Source: Rhabdophis nuchalis
Lineage: Eukaryota; Chordata; Lepidosauria; Squamata; Natricidae
NCBI GenBank assembly: GCA_039707465.1
Contig: CM077644.1
Location: 189,038,462-189,102,461 of the forward strand
Direction of reading: 5' to 3'
DNA length: 64,000 bases
Shown: positions 53,431 through 64,000 of the stretch, piece after piece
Layout of the letters: every line of letters starts with the position of its first letter
Position numbering within the stretch: the first letter of the stretch is position 1
Notes under the pieces: model-generated
The model's input: the letters and a program-made list of their open reading frames with translations, nothing else
What the model was told of the DNA's origin: nothing
Databases searched by the model: none
Position numbers and translations under genes: made by a program

Positions 53431-54420
53431 TCTGCATTATTAGATAGCATACACATCATTTTAATAAACATCAAAATAATAAAAGGACACTTTTATCTAG
53501 AATTGTACTACATGAGCATCATTGCTAACAAAGTGCTAATTGCCTTTAGTTATACTTTGTAGTTTGATTGATTACTTGGATATTTTGAATCAAAGTCTTA
53601 ATAAATGCAGAACTAAATACAAACTTTATTATTGCAATATTATTATTTGTTATGGTTTTGGATGTCTTACAGAGCAGTCTTTGAAGAATACCTAGAATGA
53701 AAAAAAAGTAGATGAACACAGCCCTCAGGATTGTAAAAAAAACAAAAAAAAACCTGGCTCATTTCTATCTTGCTATTTCCCCTTTAGGCTCAGGAAATTA
53801 TTCCTTCATTTACTAGTGCTTCCCAGAATCCTTTCACAGTTTTTTTCTCCCTCTGAACTGTAATATGCAATATCTATGACTTGTAATTCATAAGCAGGTG
53901 TTTTAAATCCCTACTCTGCTCTTATTCTGAGATGAAATAGTCGAATGAGTAATGCAAATGACATAATTGAAGTTTCTACCAAATGTGGAGATTTTGAAGA
54001 GTTTCTGCTAAAGGTGTAATAACCTTACCTTTTAGCTAACATTACCTTTTCTCTTCTTGGGGAAGAGAAAAAGAGAAATGACTCGATACATATTCCAGAT
54101 GTGCTAAAAAATTTCATGTGCAAATATTTTGTATTATAAATGGAACATCATTTTAAGATATCTTGGAAAATTATTTTAAAAATTGAGAAAAAATAGTATT
54201 TTTTTAATGCTAGTTGTTGTTATATATGGCTTGAAAGCAGTGACTCAAACTTATTATTAGGCCAAATTACATGAAAATTATTTGGTGTGTCTCTCGCATG
54301 TCTTTTTGCATTCATTAAAAATTGTCTTATAGATGCCTGCTTAATTCCATCTTTCTTCCAAGTGGCAATTGTTGGAGCAAAACATTTTCTTTGCTTGAAT
54401 GAAGAATAAATTCTTTTTTC
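53431..54420. other. No recognisable feature
   Basis: AT-rich unique DNA. Confidence 0.4.
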
Positions 54421-55405
54421 TCTTCTAAGAGATTATTTGGGCCAAAGTCATTGCCAAAAATATAAGAAAATTGTGGATACTGATAACAAAGTGAGCGTGG
54501 TTGGTAATGGCAAGAGCAGAATATGGAAAGGGGAGATAGATGGATTGGAACTTTACCCAGACTCTAAAGCATAGAAGAAGAAAAGAGAGAAAAATTGACG
54601 GAGATAAGGAGAGAAATCTTGACAGAAGCACCAGTGATAACCAAAGATAAGCTGATAGAAAGAGTAGATGCTGTGTTTCGATGCTGCGTTAACGTTGCGA
54701 AGAGAAGTTCATACAAGATCTATCAAGAAATTAACTATAACATTAATGCTACAAATGGCAAGAGATATGAGACTGCACTATTACTGAAAAGATACAGGTT
54801 GATGCAATGAAAATGTATAATAAAAACTAAGCAAAATTTAGTTTATTAGTAGTATGTATAGAATGAAGTGATAATAGTTATAGTTAAATAATGATCAATA
54901 ATGATAATAATACATATAGATATATTAGTTTGATAATATAAAATTTTATATAAACAACACATGGAGATTATGAGAGGAGGTTTAAAAGCTTTAACTAGAA
55001 TATGTTATAAAGATGTATTGTGATTGGATGATTTTAGGATGATATAATAGAATGCCATATAATCCTATTTTCGATTTTGAATATTATATATAAAAGGATG
55101 TAAAAACAATTATAGTCAGATTAAGGTTGAGATATAATAATCGTGATATACATAAATATATTTGAATTTATTTATTTATTTATTTTATTAGACTTTTATA
55201 CCGCGCCACTCTCACCAAAAAGGGACTCGGGGCGGGGGAATTTAAAATATCTGATTTGATATGAAAAGCAGGTGATGACTATGGAAGAGATGCATAGAAA
55301 TTTTGTAACCAACTGACACACCTTCTATAATTTGTAATGGAAAATGGTCTTTTTTATTTTTATGTTTGTTTTTATTCAAAAATAAATAAAAATTGTTTAA
55401 AAAAT
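54421..55405 (+). mobile_element. Probable L1-like 3' end carrying an L2 tail
   Basis: The segment ends aataaataaaaattgtttaaa and has the purine-poor 3' UTR style of squamate L1s. It contains an open stretch (54595-54810) reading ITKDKLIERVDAVFRCCVNV and YQEINYNINATNGKRYE, which I cannot assign. Within it, 55151-55245 (minus) is an L2 3' tail (tataccgcgccactctcacc). The L1 assignment is tentative. Confidence 0.4.
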
Positions 55406-57259
55406 AGTATATATGTGCCTCAAATGTTGTCTATAATATAAAGGCGGGATACAAACAAGCAAACAAATATATATAGGTTTATGACTCAAGGAGAATTGGC
55501 TGCATGTTTATGTTGTACAGTGCTGCCATTTTTAAAACAAAAATGTTTTCCTTTTGTCATTACTGCTTCAGAATTAAAATATTTGCTAATGTGTGGCTAC
55601 TGTCACCTATTATTTAGACAGCTAAGGACACTAGGATACAGTTTATTAAAGCTTTAGCTATGCTAAATAGGTTATGATTTATGATTCTTATCTGAAAGTT
55701 CAGACTGTATATGATTTTTGAAATTTCTGTAAAGAAGTCAAATTTTATTTTATTTTCAAGTTCTGACATAACCTTGTCTTATTTAATTTCATCTCCCAAT
55801 TTTGTATAGCTAATTCGATCTACTTACTGAAATTTTAAGGTCTTATGCAAACACTTTGAGCGGAGTCAAAACATTTAGTTCTTTCAAACAAGAATATATA
55901 AAACACATGGACATAAAGGCTCTTTGTTCTAGAATAAACTACTAATGTACATGAAGAAAGATTCTATTTTTTACAATAACGTGATTGTAGACTGTATAGA
56001 TTTTTTGTCATTAGAATACGACATGAGAGAGGTACAACACTTGTTTACTGTTTATTCATTTGCTTTTATTTGAGCAACATGTACATATTTTAAGCACCAA
56101 TATATCTAAATTGTTCTTGACCACTGTGATGGTTAGTTGATTGATTAACCCATATATGTGTGCACGTGTGTGCGTGCGCAAACACACACACACACACTGA
56201 GGTAGAGAAAGAAATGTGGCAAGTCAATAAAATCAGTTGTTTCAGATTATATTTTTGTCCCCTTATCTTTTTCTCCCAGGCTCAAACTAAAAACAAACCA
56301 TCTGGAGCTTATAACATTTTTGAGCTCAAGAATGTCATTTTATAAAGGATGAAGAAGGATTTAGGAAGAGCATAATAAGAACTAATGACCATTGGGGATG
56401 TTAAGCAATAAAAATAAGTGATTCTTCTTTCTACACTTCAAACAATTAGGTTAAAAAATAAGATTATATATTTTTTGACATAGCAGTCACTGAAATAAGC
56501 AGTCACTTATTAACTATAATAAAATAAACAGGATAACAGGCATGTCCTGTGAACAGATAAAAAAGACACATCTTCTGCCGATAATGTCAAGGATGCGTTT
56601 TGTAATTCATTTTTGGATTAACATGATTTTTCTATCTCAAAGAATAGACTTATAGGATTTTGTGCTTCAGGATAGCTGCAAGAATAAGTAGCCGGTGTTA
56701 GAAATTGAACTAAAATTCATATTATTTTCTATTGGAATTCCTATTCAGGTCAGGATGTAATACGCATTAAAGGCTCAGTATCTAAAATACGGCTACACAA
56801 GATGATTCGTTCCAACTGTTTTAGGCTTCAGTTCCTCCGTCTCCTTATCAGTGGCCTTGTTCACCGAGGGTGATGGGAGCTGAGATCAAAAACATTAGGA
56901 TGAAACTAGGATCCCTGCTTCAAACTGCCTTTTTCTGTGTCACAGATTTTGAAAGCACAACTCTAAGGAAATCCTGGACTGGATCAATAAGCAGATTTTG
57001 AAAATAAAACTGTTCCTTCTAAGAACAATTCTTGCTCTCAGCACTTAAGCAGGGCTTGAAAATAATACTTTGTTCCGTGTGAGAAAAGCCCTTGCCTTTG
57101 GTGTTTAAGCAGTTTTTGAAAATAAATCTTTGTTCTGAATAAGAACATCCATTGCTTTCAGCACTTAAGGAGATTTTGAAAAGAAAATACTGTGTTCTAG
57201 AGAAAAGCCCCCGAAGTTTCTTACCTACAGTGTCTGCAATCACCAGCCAAATCCTAGAC
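55406..57259. other. No gene recognised
   Basis: AT-rich unique DNA. Around 57000-57200 a roughly 60-bp unit containing ttttgaaaataaa and cttgctctcagcacttaag is repeated about three times with divergence. A CA run lies at 56183-56197. Confidence 0.45.
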
Positions 57260-57382
57260 CAAGGGTTCCCAAACTTGGCAACTTGAAGACTTGTGGACTT
57301 CAACTCCTAGAGCAGAGCTGGCTGGAGAATTCTGGGAGTTAAAGTCCACAAGTCTTCAAGTTGCTAAGTCTGGGAACCCCTG
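57260..57382. mobile_element. hAT hairpin MITE with perfect TSD
   Basis: Palindrome caagggttcccaaacttggc...gctaagtctgggaacccctg, flanked by tcctagac at 57252-57259 and 57383-57390. Confidence 0.95.
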
Positions 57383-57536
57383 TCCTAGACTGTACAGTAC
57401 TGTTCTTTCTGGGATCTGGAAGCTAGCAGTTTTGGAAATATAATGCTGTTATTTCCAACTCGCTCTCCCTGACAACTCTTGCCCCTTGTTACATCTGTGT
57501 CTCTGAGAAGAACAGCAAGACAAGCCACTCCGGGAT

Positions 57537-57805
57537 CAGAGGTGGTATTCAGCAAGTTCTGACCAGTTCTGGAGAACCGCTAGCGGAAATTTTGAGTGGT
57601 TTGGAGAACTGGTAAATCTAACTGGCCCCGCACCCATCTATTCTCTGCCTCCTGAGTCCCAGCTGATCAGGAGGAAATGGGGATTTTGCAGTATCCTTCC
57701 CCTAGAGTGGGATGGGAATAGTTTATAGTATCCTTCCCCTACCAAACCCACCAAGCCACATCCACCAAGCCATGCCCACAGAACTGGTTTTGAATCCCAC
57801 CACTG
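57537..57805. mobile_element. hAT MITE
   Basis: Termini cagaggtggtattcagc and gaatcccaccactg; flanks tccgggat and tctgggat match at 7 of 8. Family of 12433-12754. Confidence 0.88.
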
Positions 57806-58146
57806 TCTGGGATTCAGTTCATATCAGGCCCCACCTTATCATTCTCCAGACTGGTTATACATGGGGTGCAAATACAAATGTTTCTTCTACCTATTTAAAA
57901 CATTATCCATTACTAAAGAAAAAGGATCAGGAAGAATTTTGAATAAATATATGCAAGGCTGCCATACAAATTGATTGAGCCAGTGTTCTGTTATATGAAG
58001 GACAAAATGTTGATATCAACTGCTGAGAGTGTAAATACTTGATTTTGGCCCAGCTTATAATACACACATTGGTTGACTTTTGAGGGTCTTGCACAAATAA
58101 AAGATATAGGAAGCACCATGAAATCCACTTTTAGAATACTACAAAC
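57806..58146. other. No recognisable feature
   Basis: Short unique stretch between two hAT MITEs. Confidence 0.35.
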
Positions 58147-58896
58147 CAGGGGTGAAATCCATTTACCTTTGCTACCAGTTCGGTAGCAATGTGAATGCGG
58201 GGCATGCATGCACATTCATGTACATGTTTGAGTTGCTCGCATGTGCCACCTCCATGCATGCGCAGGACCATCAGCGCATGCTCAGAGCATGCCTGCAAAG
58301 ATAAGAGAACAGCGAGAGGGTGGGACTCCACTGTTAATATGAATATAATATAAATAATGCTATTTTTAAAGCAAACAACAGGGAGGCAATGTCTCAGTGG
58401 CTAAGATGCTGAGCTTATCGATCAGAAAGGTTGGCAGTTCGGTGGTTCAGATCCCTAGTGCTGTGTAATTGAGTGAGCTCCCATTACTGGTCCCAGCTTC
58501 TGCCAACCTAGCAATTCGAAAGCATGTAAAAATGCAAGTAGAAAAAATAGGGGACACCTTTGGTGGGAAGGTAACAGCATTCCATGTGCTTCTGACATTT
58601 AATCATGCCGGCCACATGACCACAGAGACGTCTTTGAACAGTGTTGGCTCTTCGGCTTTAAAATGGAGATGAGCACCACCCCCTAGAGTCAGGAACAACT
58701 AGCACATATGTGCAAGGGGAACCTTTATCTTTACGTATTTATAAAGCTAATATAAATTGTGCATCACAGCTGATCATTGGAAAAACTGGTTCACCTGAAC
58801 CGGTAGCATTTTTTTAACTACCAGTTTGGGCAAACGGGTAGCATTCTTACTACTGGTTCAGGTGAACTGGTCTGAACTGTTAGCATTTCACCCTTG
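58147..58896. mobile_element. hAT MITE hosting a SINE
   Basis: Termini caggggtgaaatcc and gcatttcacccttg; flanks ctacaaac and ctacaaat match at 7 of 8. The Sauria SINE at 58381-58734 lies inside, so the SINE is the later arrival. Several ccggtagcat/gaactggt words near 58800-58880 are internal repeats of the hAT arm. Confidence 0.82.
58381..58734 (+). mobile_element. Sauria-type SINE
   Basis: tRNA head with A-box tgtctcagtgg (58390-58400) and B-box ggttcagatcc (58444-58454), central gttcgaaagcatg-like region (attcgaaagcatgtaaaaat), the hallmark gccggccacatgaccaca, and a BovB-like end gcaaggggaacctttatctt. This SINE family is characteristic of squamates. Mobilisation by BovB is known for the family. 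Confidence 0.92.
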
Positions 58897-59151
58897 CTAC
58901 AAATGCTTCAGCAATCATCTGGATCAGGATTTCCACATCCTAAAAACAGAACAATATGTTTTTTACCACTCATACATTGTTCCATTTATCCTACATAATG
59001 AGGAAAACTAGATGCACTATATTGACAAAAGTATTTGCTCACCCATCCAAATAATCAATCAGGTGTTCCAATCACTTCCATGGCCACAGGTGTATAAAAT
59101 CAAGTACCTAGGCATGCAGACTGTTGTTACAAACATTTGTGAAAGAATGGG

Positions 59152-59335
59152 TCGCTCTCAGGAGCTCAGCGTGGAACTGTGATAAGATGCCACCTGTGCA
59201 ACGAATCCAGTAATGAAATTTCCTTGCTCCTAAATATTCCACAGTCAACTGTCAGCTGTATTATAAGAAAGTGGAAGTGTTTGAGAATGACAGCAACTCA
59301 ACCACAAAGTGGTAGGCCACATAAATTGAAGGAGT
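59152..59335 (+). pseudogene. Tc1 transposase N-terminal (paired-like HTH) remnant
   Basis: It reads RCHLCNESSNEISLLLNIPQ followed by STVSCIIRKWKCL and QPQSGRPHKL, the helix-turn-helix DNA-binding region and GRP-type linker of Tc1 transposases. The DDE catalytic domain is absent because of internal deletion and L2 insertion. Confidence 0.8.
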
Positions 59336-59345
59336 GGGGTGAGGC

Positions 59346-60178
59346 GTGTCCTCCTGGATGCCCGGCTGTCCATGGAAGATCAAGTGACAGCCGTGGCCAG
59401 GAGGGCGTTCTACCAGGTTCGCCTGGTTCGCCAGTTGCGCCCCCTATTGGATCGGGACGCCCTTCGCACAGTCACTCACGCTCTCGTGACATCCCGACTG
59501 GACTATTGTAACTCTCTCTACATGGGGCTCCCCTTGAGGTGCACTCGGAGACTTCAGTTGGTCCAGAATGCAGCCGCGCGAGCAATTATGGGAACCGCCA
59601 GGTTCACCCACGTAACACCGCTCTTGCGCGAGCTGCACTGGCTGCCTGTTGTCTTCCGGGTGCGCTTCAAGGTGTTAGTTATCATCTTTAAAGCGCTCCA
59701 TGGCTCGGGACCTAGCTATCTGCGGGATCGGATCCTGCCTCATACATCCTCATGGCCGATTCGCTCCCACAGAGAGGGACTTCTCCGGGTGCCGTCCACT
59801 AAACTTTGTCAGCGGGTGACGCCCAGGGGAAGGGCTCTCTCTGTGGCGGGCCCAGCCCTCTGGAACGACCTTCCCCCCGATATTAGAACAACCACGGACC
59901 TCCGCTCCTTCCGTCTGAAATTAAAAACATATCTTTTCTGCTTGGCCGGCCTAGGGTAGTCTCCCTTCTATGTAGTTTTATATTTAATTATTGGGTATTT
60001 TAGCTTTAAATGGGATTTTTAGCACAGGTATTAGATTTAATTCGTTTTTAGTTATGTTTGTATATTTTGTATATGTGTATATTTATTGTTTTTATTCCCC
60101 CTGTGCACCGCCCCGAGTCCCTGTGGGGAGAGGGAGCGGTTTACAAATTAAAAGTTATTATTATTATTATTATTATTA
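59346..60178 (+). mobile_element. L2 LINE 3' fragment inside Tc1 element
   Basis: The frame at 59339-59959 encodes VLLDARLSMEDQVTAVARRA through LKTYLFCLAGLG-stop without a break. It is followed by the L2 3' UTR (gtgcaccgccccgagtccct) and a (TTA)n tail. It is nearly identical in style to the two full-length copies, so probably recent. Confidence 0.9.
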
Positions 60179-60368
60179 AGAGGTTGCCAACGTTCTGTAG
60201 AGTCAATCACTACAGACCTCAAACTTCATGTGGCCTTCAGATTAGCTCAATAACAGTGCGCAGTGGACCGACGTCCTATTGAACCCTATGGATCAGGAAT
60301 GGGATGTCACTTACTGTAATTCATATGTGAGTAAAGGCAGGTGAGCGAGTACTTTTGGCAATATAGTG

Positions 60369-60929
60369 TATCTCCTCTTCCATTGCTTTATAAAGGCCTC
60401 CCTAAAACCTTCAGTCTTACAGAAAAGTTTCCACTGAAGAAAAACTTTACTGTTATCACCAGTGTGTTATTGTTCCATCACCTCATTCTTTTCTTTTAAT
60501 GACAAAATGAACAAAAACTGCTTTGTTTAAAATAGAGTGTCTATCCTGAATAACATTAGCGATTTGTGCAAATACATCTGACTGTTGTGGATTTTGTAAG
60601 AGCAGTTTCCAGGAAGACAACATGGAAATGCTATTTAACTCATATCCTGCCAAGTAAATAGTGGTCTGCAAATCAGTCAAAATCCAGATCCGGTTTGAGA
60701 CTTGAAAGTGGCACGATTGGGTTTCAGTTGCAGACTTGAGGTTTGAAGGAAACAAGATTAGATTTACCTCAATCTACAATTTCATTCCTTTCAAAAATTT
60801 GAATCATGGGCTACAAAGAACATTAAAAACATAAGTAGCTGTTTCCATTTTTTTGTTTGCACAATAGGATGAAAATAGGGTAGTAGGTCTTTTAGAAGAC
60901 ATTATCCTGAACATGTTATAATAATGTAT
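60369..60929. other. No recognisable feature
   Basis: Unique DNA; no gene recognised. Confidence 0.4.
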
Positions 60930-61200
60930 AATGTATTTATTTACAATTTAGAAGGCCACCCAACCTGCAGTGACTCTGGTTAACATACAAGTGAAAAACA
61001 AAGCTGTAGCACATTGAACAGATAAAACAACTAAAGGTTAGCTACAAACAGAACAAACAAGCATTATACAAGCATACTAAACATGACCCAGACCAGCTTT
61101 CAGCCCAAGTGCTTTCCAGTCCCACAACCATCTCCAACATTCACCCAGCCACTCTTGCTGGAAAACTGGAGATCTGCCTGCAGAGTATAGAGACTGATAA
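60930..61200 (-). mobile_element. Very old L2/CR1-like 3' remnant
   Basis: The text tatttatttacaatttagaaggccacccaa...gtgactctggttaacataca resembles the reverse complement of L2/L3 3' ends (compare 55151-55245). Highly diverged. Confidence 0.45.
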
Positions 61201-61272
61201 GACTATACAGAAGGTCACATAACTTTGTGAAGAAAGGATGATATATAATATGGATAGGAAAAAATGGAGAAT

Positions 61273-61274
<2 letters not shown>

Positions 61275-61310
<36 letters not shown>

Positions 61311-61338
61311 GCAATTAGATTTAAAAAGAGTACTATAG

Positions 61339-61366
<28 letters not shown>
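61275..61366. repeat. (CA)n and (TGTC)n microsatellites
   Basis: A (CA)n run at 61275-61309 and (TGTC)n at 61341-61366, separated by unique sequence. Confidence 0.95.
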
Positions 61367-61371
<5 letters not shown>

Positions 61372-62833
61372 TTCTGTCCCTCCTCCTTCTTTCTGGGCAA
61401 GCCTGTGCCAATGGATTTTTTTTATTCAGCTGTTTTAATAGGATAGTTTGTGGAAATGGTAAAGCGTATCATCCAGATACTCATGTGATGATCAGAGAAT
61501 ACATCACATCCCTCAGCTCACCATTCTCAGCTTTTCTCATTTACTCATGTAATAGCATTTAAGACTCTGCAAGTCCATAAATGGTCACATATCTAAATTG
61601 CCTTCGACTCTTTCCAAAGTAACCTACAGGCCCCTGATTCAGTTCAATGCCTCAAATGTTTCTGAAGATTAAATTCACACACAAAAAATTCTACTGTAAC
61701 TTGTTCCAACTGAATGATCCCTTTGAAGCTTTGAACATGTTTACTAGCTAAGCCGATTTAACTGAGCTCATATTTTACAGGCTGGGGAGATAACCATTTG
61801 ATAAAATATTTTTAACAATGATATTACAGTAATTTTTCTCCTGTGCTATTTTATTATCAGTGCAACCTTGTGAGACATAATGCCAACTACTTTGTAAAAA
61901 AAACAACCCTACACCTCATCGATAGAGCATCATAGCTCAATGAAGATTGGAATTATCTTTCTGTTTTTCATGTTGCTGCCTTTTGTGTGGATTCTATTTA
62001 GAGACAGGTTTGTGGAGATCAGGTTTCAGTGAAATTACAATACATAACTGCTATCAATCAATAACAAAAAGGAAAGAGATTACATTTAGTTCAATGTCCT
62101 ATTAAACATAAAGAGTCCCTTGAGTCTAGCTTGATCATGGACACTACACATTCCCTGCTACTCTGTGCATATTTCTCAATAAAATGCTAAAGCATGAGGG
62201 TGGGTGTTTAGTAGAAGTGAAGGCTGGCAGATTTAACCAAATCGATGCTACAGATTTTTTTCCTCTCCCTTGCTCCATTACGTAAGGGCTTCATATTAGC
62301 CACTAATGTGGGTTCCCCCCCCCTGCAAACTCAAAGGAAGCATTCTTTTTTTAGACACACATAGTGTTCACATTGTGTGTGCAAAACCTGATTGCTATAG
62401 TTGCTACTTTACATACTAGGGCAGTTTTTGTAATCAATATGCATCCAGAAGCCAGTATTTTTCTGAACACAGCAATTTTCCATGTAAATTTGCTTATTCT
62501 GCATGGAAGAAACTAATTTGAAGAGTTGCTGATTAAGTTACTCTTCAAGCCCATGTAGATTATGCTGGCAGTAGGAGAAGCTTGTTAGCAGCAGAGCCAG
62601 AAGATAGCAAAGGGTCAGTTGGGGTGGCAGAGAGCAATGTGGAAGAGGGATAAAAGGGGGAGTTGTGACAAAGGGGGACATTCAAACAAAAAGGAAAAAT
62701 ATCCCTCCATTGTCAATGAAATCCTAGGTTGTATTAACAGAGATATTTTGTGAAGATAAGTCAGCATTGCTTTATATTCTGCAAAGTGAAGCATCATGTA
62801 GAAAATCCAGTTTTGGGTACCATATTATGTACC
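61367..62833. other. No recognisable feature
   Basis: Unique AT-rich DNA without recognised gene or repeat. Confidence 0.4.
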
Positions 62834-63428
62834 TGTTTTGACCTAGGTTTCCCAAAAGCATGAAGCCGACTCCTTGTCCTGATACAACCCCTTTTATTTA
62901 GTTTAAAGCGAATTCCTCTCCAGCAAAGTCCCGGCCAACAGTCTTTCAAGAGATTTCACAACAACAGGCCTTTATCAGGCTTGGAGAGCTGCCAGGCCGA
63001 TATCTTCCAAACACCACTCTGTAGCAAACAATATTTGGCAAGAAATCGGGAGCAGATCTTCACCTTAATGAATTGAACTAATTATCTCCTGCAAACGCCA
63101 CTCCCCTTTTGCTCCTCTTTATTCCCTATGGGAGGGGCCATTCAGTGTCCACCTGTGTCTTCACTCCTGAGTCGACTCTTGTTTCTTGGCTGTTCTCTTC
63201 TCCTGGCAGCTCTGCACATGCACATATCAGGAACAAGCTCCAGGTGTTCTTCTTCCCCATTTATGTCTGACTCCAAAGACAACTGATAACTGTCAGTTGG
63301 CTCTGGCCTCTGACGCAGAGCCCTCATCAGTGCCTTCCCCAGACTCCAGGAGTGGCCCATATTCCTCCCCAATCTCCTCACTGTATGAGTCTGCCACTAG
63401 CTCTGCTGGCCACTGGTGGGCCACAACA
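62834..63428 (-). mobile_element. LTR-like or retroelement-terminal sequence
   Basis: Read on minus, the block starts TGTTGTGGCCC and ends AAAACA, with AATAAA-type signals (ggaataaagagg, ctaaataaaagggg) in its second half, as in an LTR. A frame in the first half reads EEYGPLLESGEGTDEGSAS and RAARRREQPRNKSRLRSED. I recognise the text as a repeat common in snakes but cannot name the family. Flanks gtacc and gatgc do not match, so a solo LTR is not proven. Confidence 0.45.
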
Positions 63429-63504
63429 GATGCAATGAACATGAATTTGGGCAAACTTGGAGACAGTGAGTAGGGGGGAGGGGCTAGCGTACTATGGTCT
63501 ATGG

Positions 63505-63625
63505 CAGGGGTCTGCAATGTTGGCTCTTTTAAGACTGGTGGACTTCAACTCCCAGAGTTCTCCAGCCAGCTATGCTGGGAGTTGAAGTCCACCAGTCTTA
63601 AAAGAGCCAACTTTGCAGACCCCTG
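63505..63625. mobile_element. hAT hairpin MITE with perfect TSD
   Basis: Palindrome caggggtctgcaatgttggc...gccaactttgcagacccctg, flanked by gtctatgg at 63497-63504 and 63626-63633. Confidence 0.95.
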
Positions 63626-63633
63626 GTCTATGG

Positions 63634-64000
63634 GATCATGAAAATACAACATAGTGACTGAACAACAAAACCCCTAACAAAAGAGACTCGAAGACTATGT
63701 AGTCTTGAACATTAGGACATAAAAAGGGACAATGTTTTTTTTTAAAAAATATATATTTTTCAGTTGATTTGTTTTTAATTAAACTCTTTATCAAAACCAA
63801 GAAGAACGAAAGGGAAACAATTATTGTATATTTAGAGAACTAAACCCAGTGTAGGTGGATTGCATGTTGCCTGTTTGTGAAAAAACTGATAACATCTCTC
63901 TCTTTCAACATTCGTTTCAGAGACTCACAAACAGCAGTCAGATTCTGTATATAGGCTGCTATCACTATTCAAACACATCTTATTTCAAGGTCATGTAAAA
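63634..64000. other. No recognisable feature
   Basis: AT-rich unique DNA to the window edge. Confidence 0.4.

Larger units (their letters stand above)
59015..60368 (+). mobile_element. Tc1-like deletion derivative, interrupted by L2
   Basis: Inverted termini cactatattgacaaaagtat and tacttttggcaatatagtg, with TA preserved at the right (60369-60370) and TG at the left. The left part keeps the transposase N-terminus. The right part resumes as gaggttgccaacgttctgta, passes abruptly from cagtgcgcag to tggaccgacgtc, and ends ggcaggtgagcgag. Most of the transposase is therefore deleted. I recognise this as a Tc1 family common in fish and also found in other vertebrates. An L2 3' end occupies about 59346-60178. 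Confidence 0.87.

Overview
The window is non-coding, repeat-dense vertebrate DNA, most likely from a squamate reptile and probably a snake. I found no complete host gene. The organism call rests on the repeat mix: a Sauria-type SINE (58381-58734), other squamate tRNA-SINEs, two near full-length L2-clade LINEs, CR1 LINE ends running into ATTGT/AATAG-like microsatellites (a pattern described in snakes), Penelope-like elements (PLEs), ORF1-only L1 relatives and many hAT MITEs with 8-bp target-site duplications (TSDs). No database search was possible; family names come from recognised motifs.

Layout. 1-5.8 kb: hAT ends, a CR1 3' end, a hAT MITE carrying a long TTTC tract and a PLE-type tail. 5.8-8.2 kb: an old L2 fragment split by a 1,823-bp hAT insertion that carries a GC-rich promoter-like block and an exon resembling BRI3BP exon 1. 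8.2-16.9 kb: mostly unique AT-rich DNA with SINEs, L2 tails and MITEs. 16.9-17.65 kb: a PLE 3' end beside a tRNA-like sequence joined to a canonical hammerhead-ribozyme motif. 18.2-22.8 kb: full-length L2. 22.8-34.4 kb: unique DNA with an ORF1-only L1 (26.6-28.4 kb), hairpin MITEs and an L2 end. 34.5-40.3 kb: palindromic PLE fragments around a second full-length L2. 40.3-49.8 kb: MITEs, CR1, another palindromic PLE tail, a second ORF1-only L1 with a perfect 19-bp TSD and a mariner-like element. 49.8-64 kb: nested CR1s, an L1-like 3' end, hAT MITEs (one hosting the Sauria SINE), a Tc1-like deletion derivative split by an L2, and an LTR-like sequence.

The strongest discovery candidates are (1) the hAT element with the captured BRI3BP-like promoter and first exon, a vertebrate counterpart of plant Pack-type transposons. 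TIRs, a perfect 8-bp TSD, a restored L2 reading frame at the empty site and an intact splice donor support it. (2) The tRNA-like/hammerhead composite at 17471-17640. (3) The repeated occurrence of a minimal hammerhead core in five PLE tails, four of them in palindromic or inverted-repeat settings.

Nothing here behaves as an operon or pathway. The window is a record of nested insertions, several datable relative to one another by nesting. Some unique stretches could hold conserved non-coding elements, but the sequence alone cannot show this.
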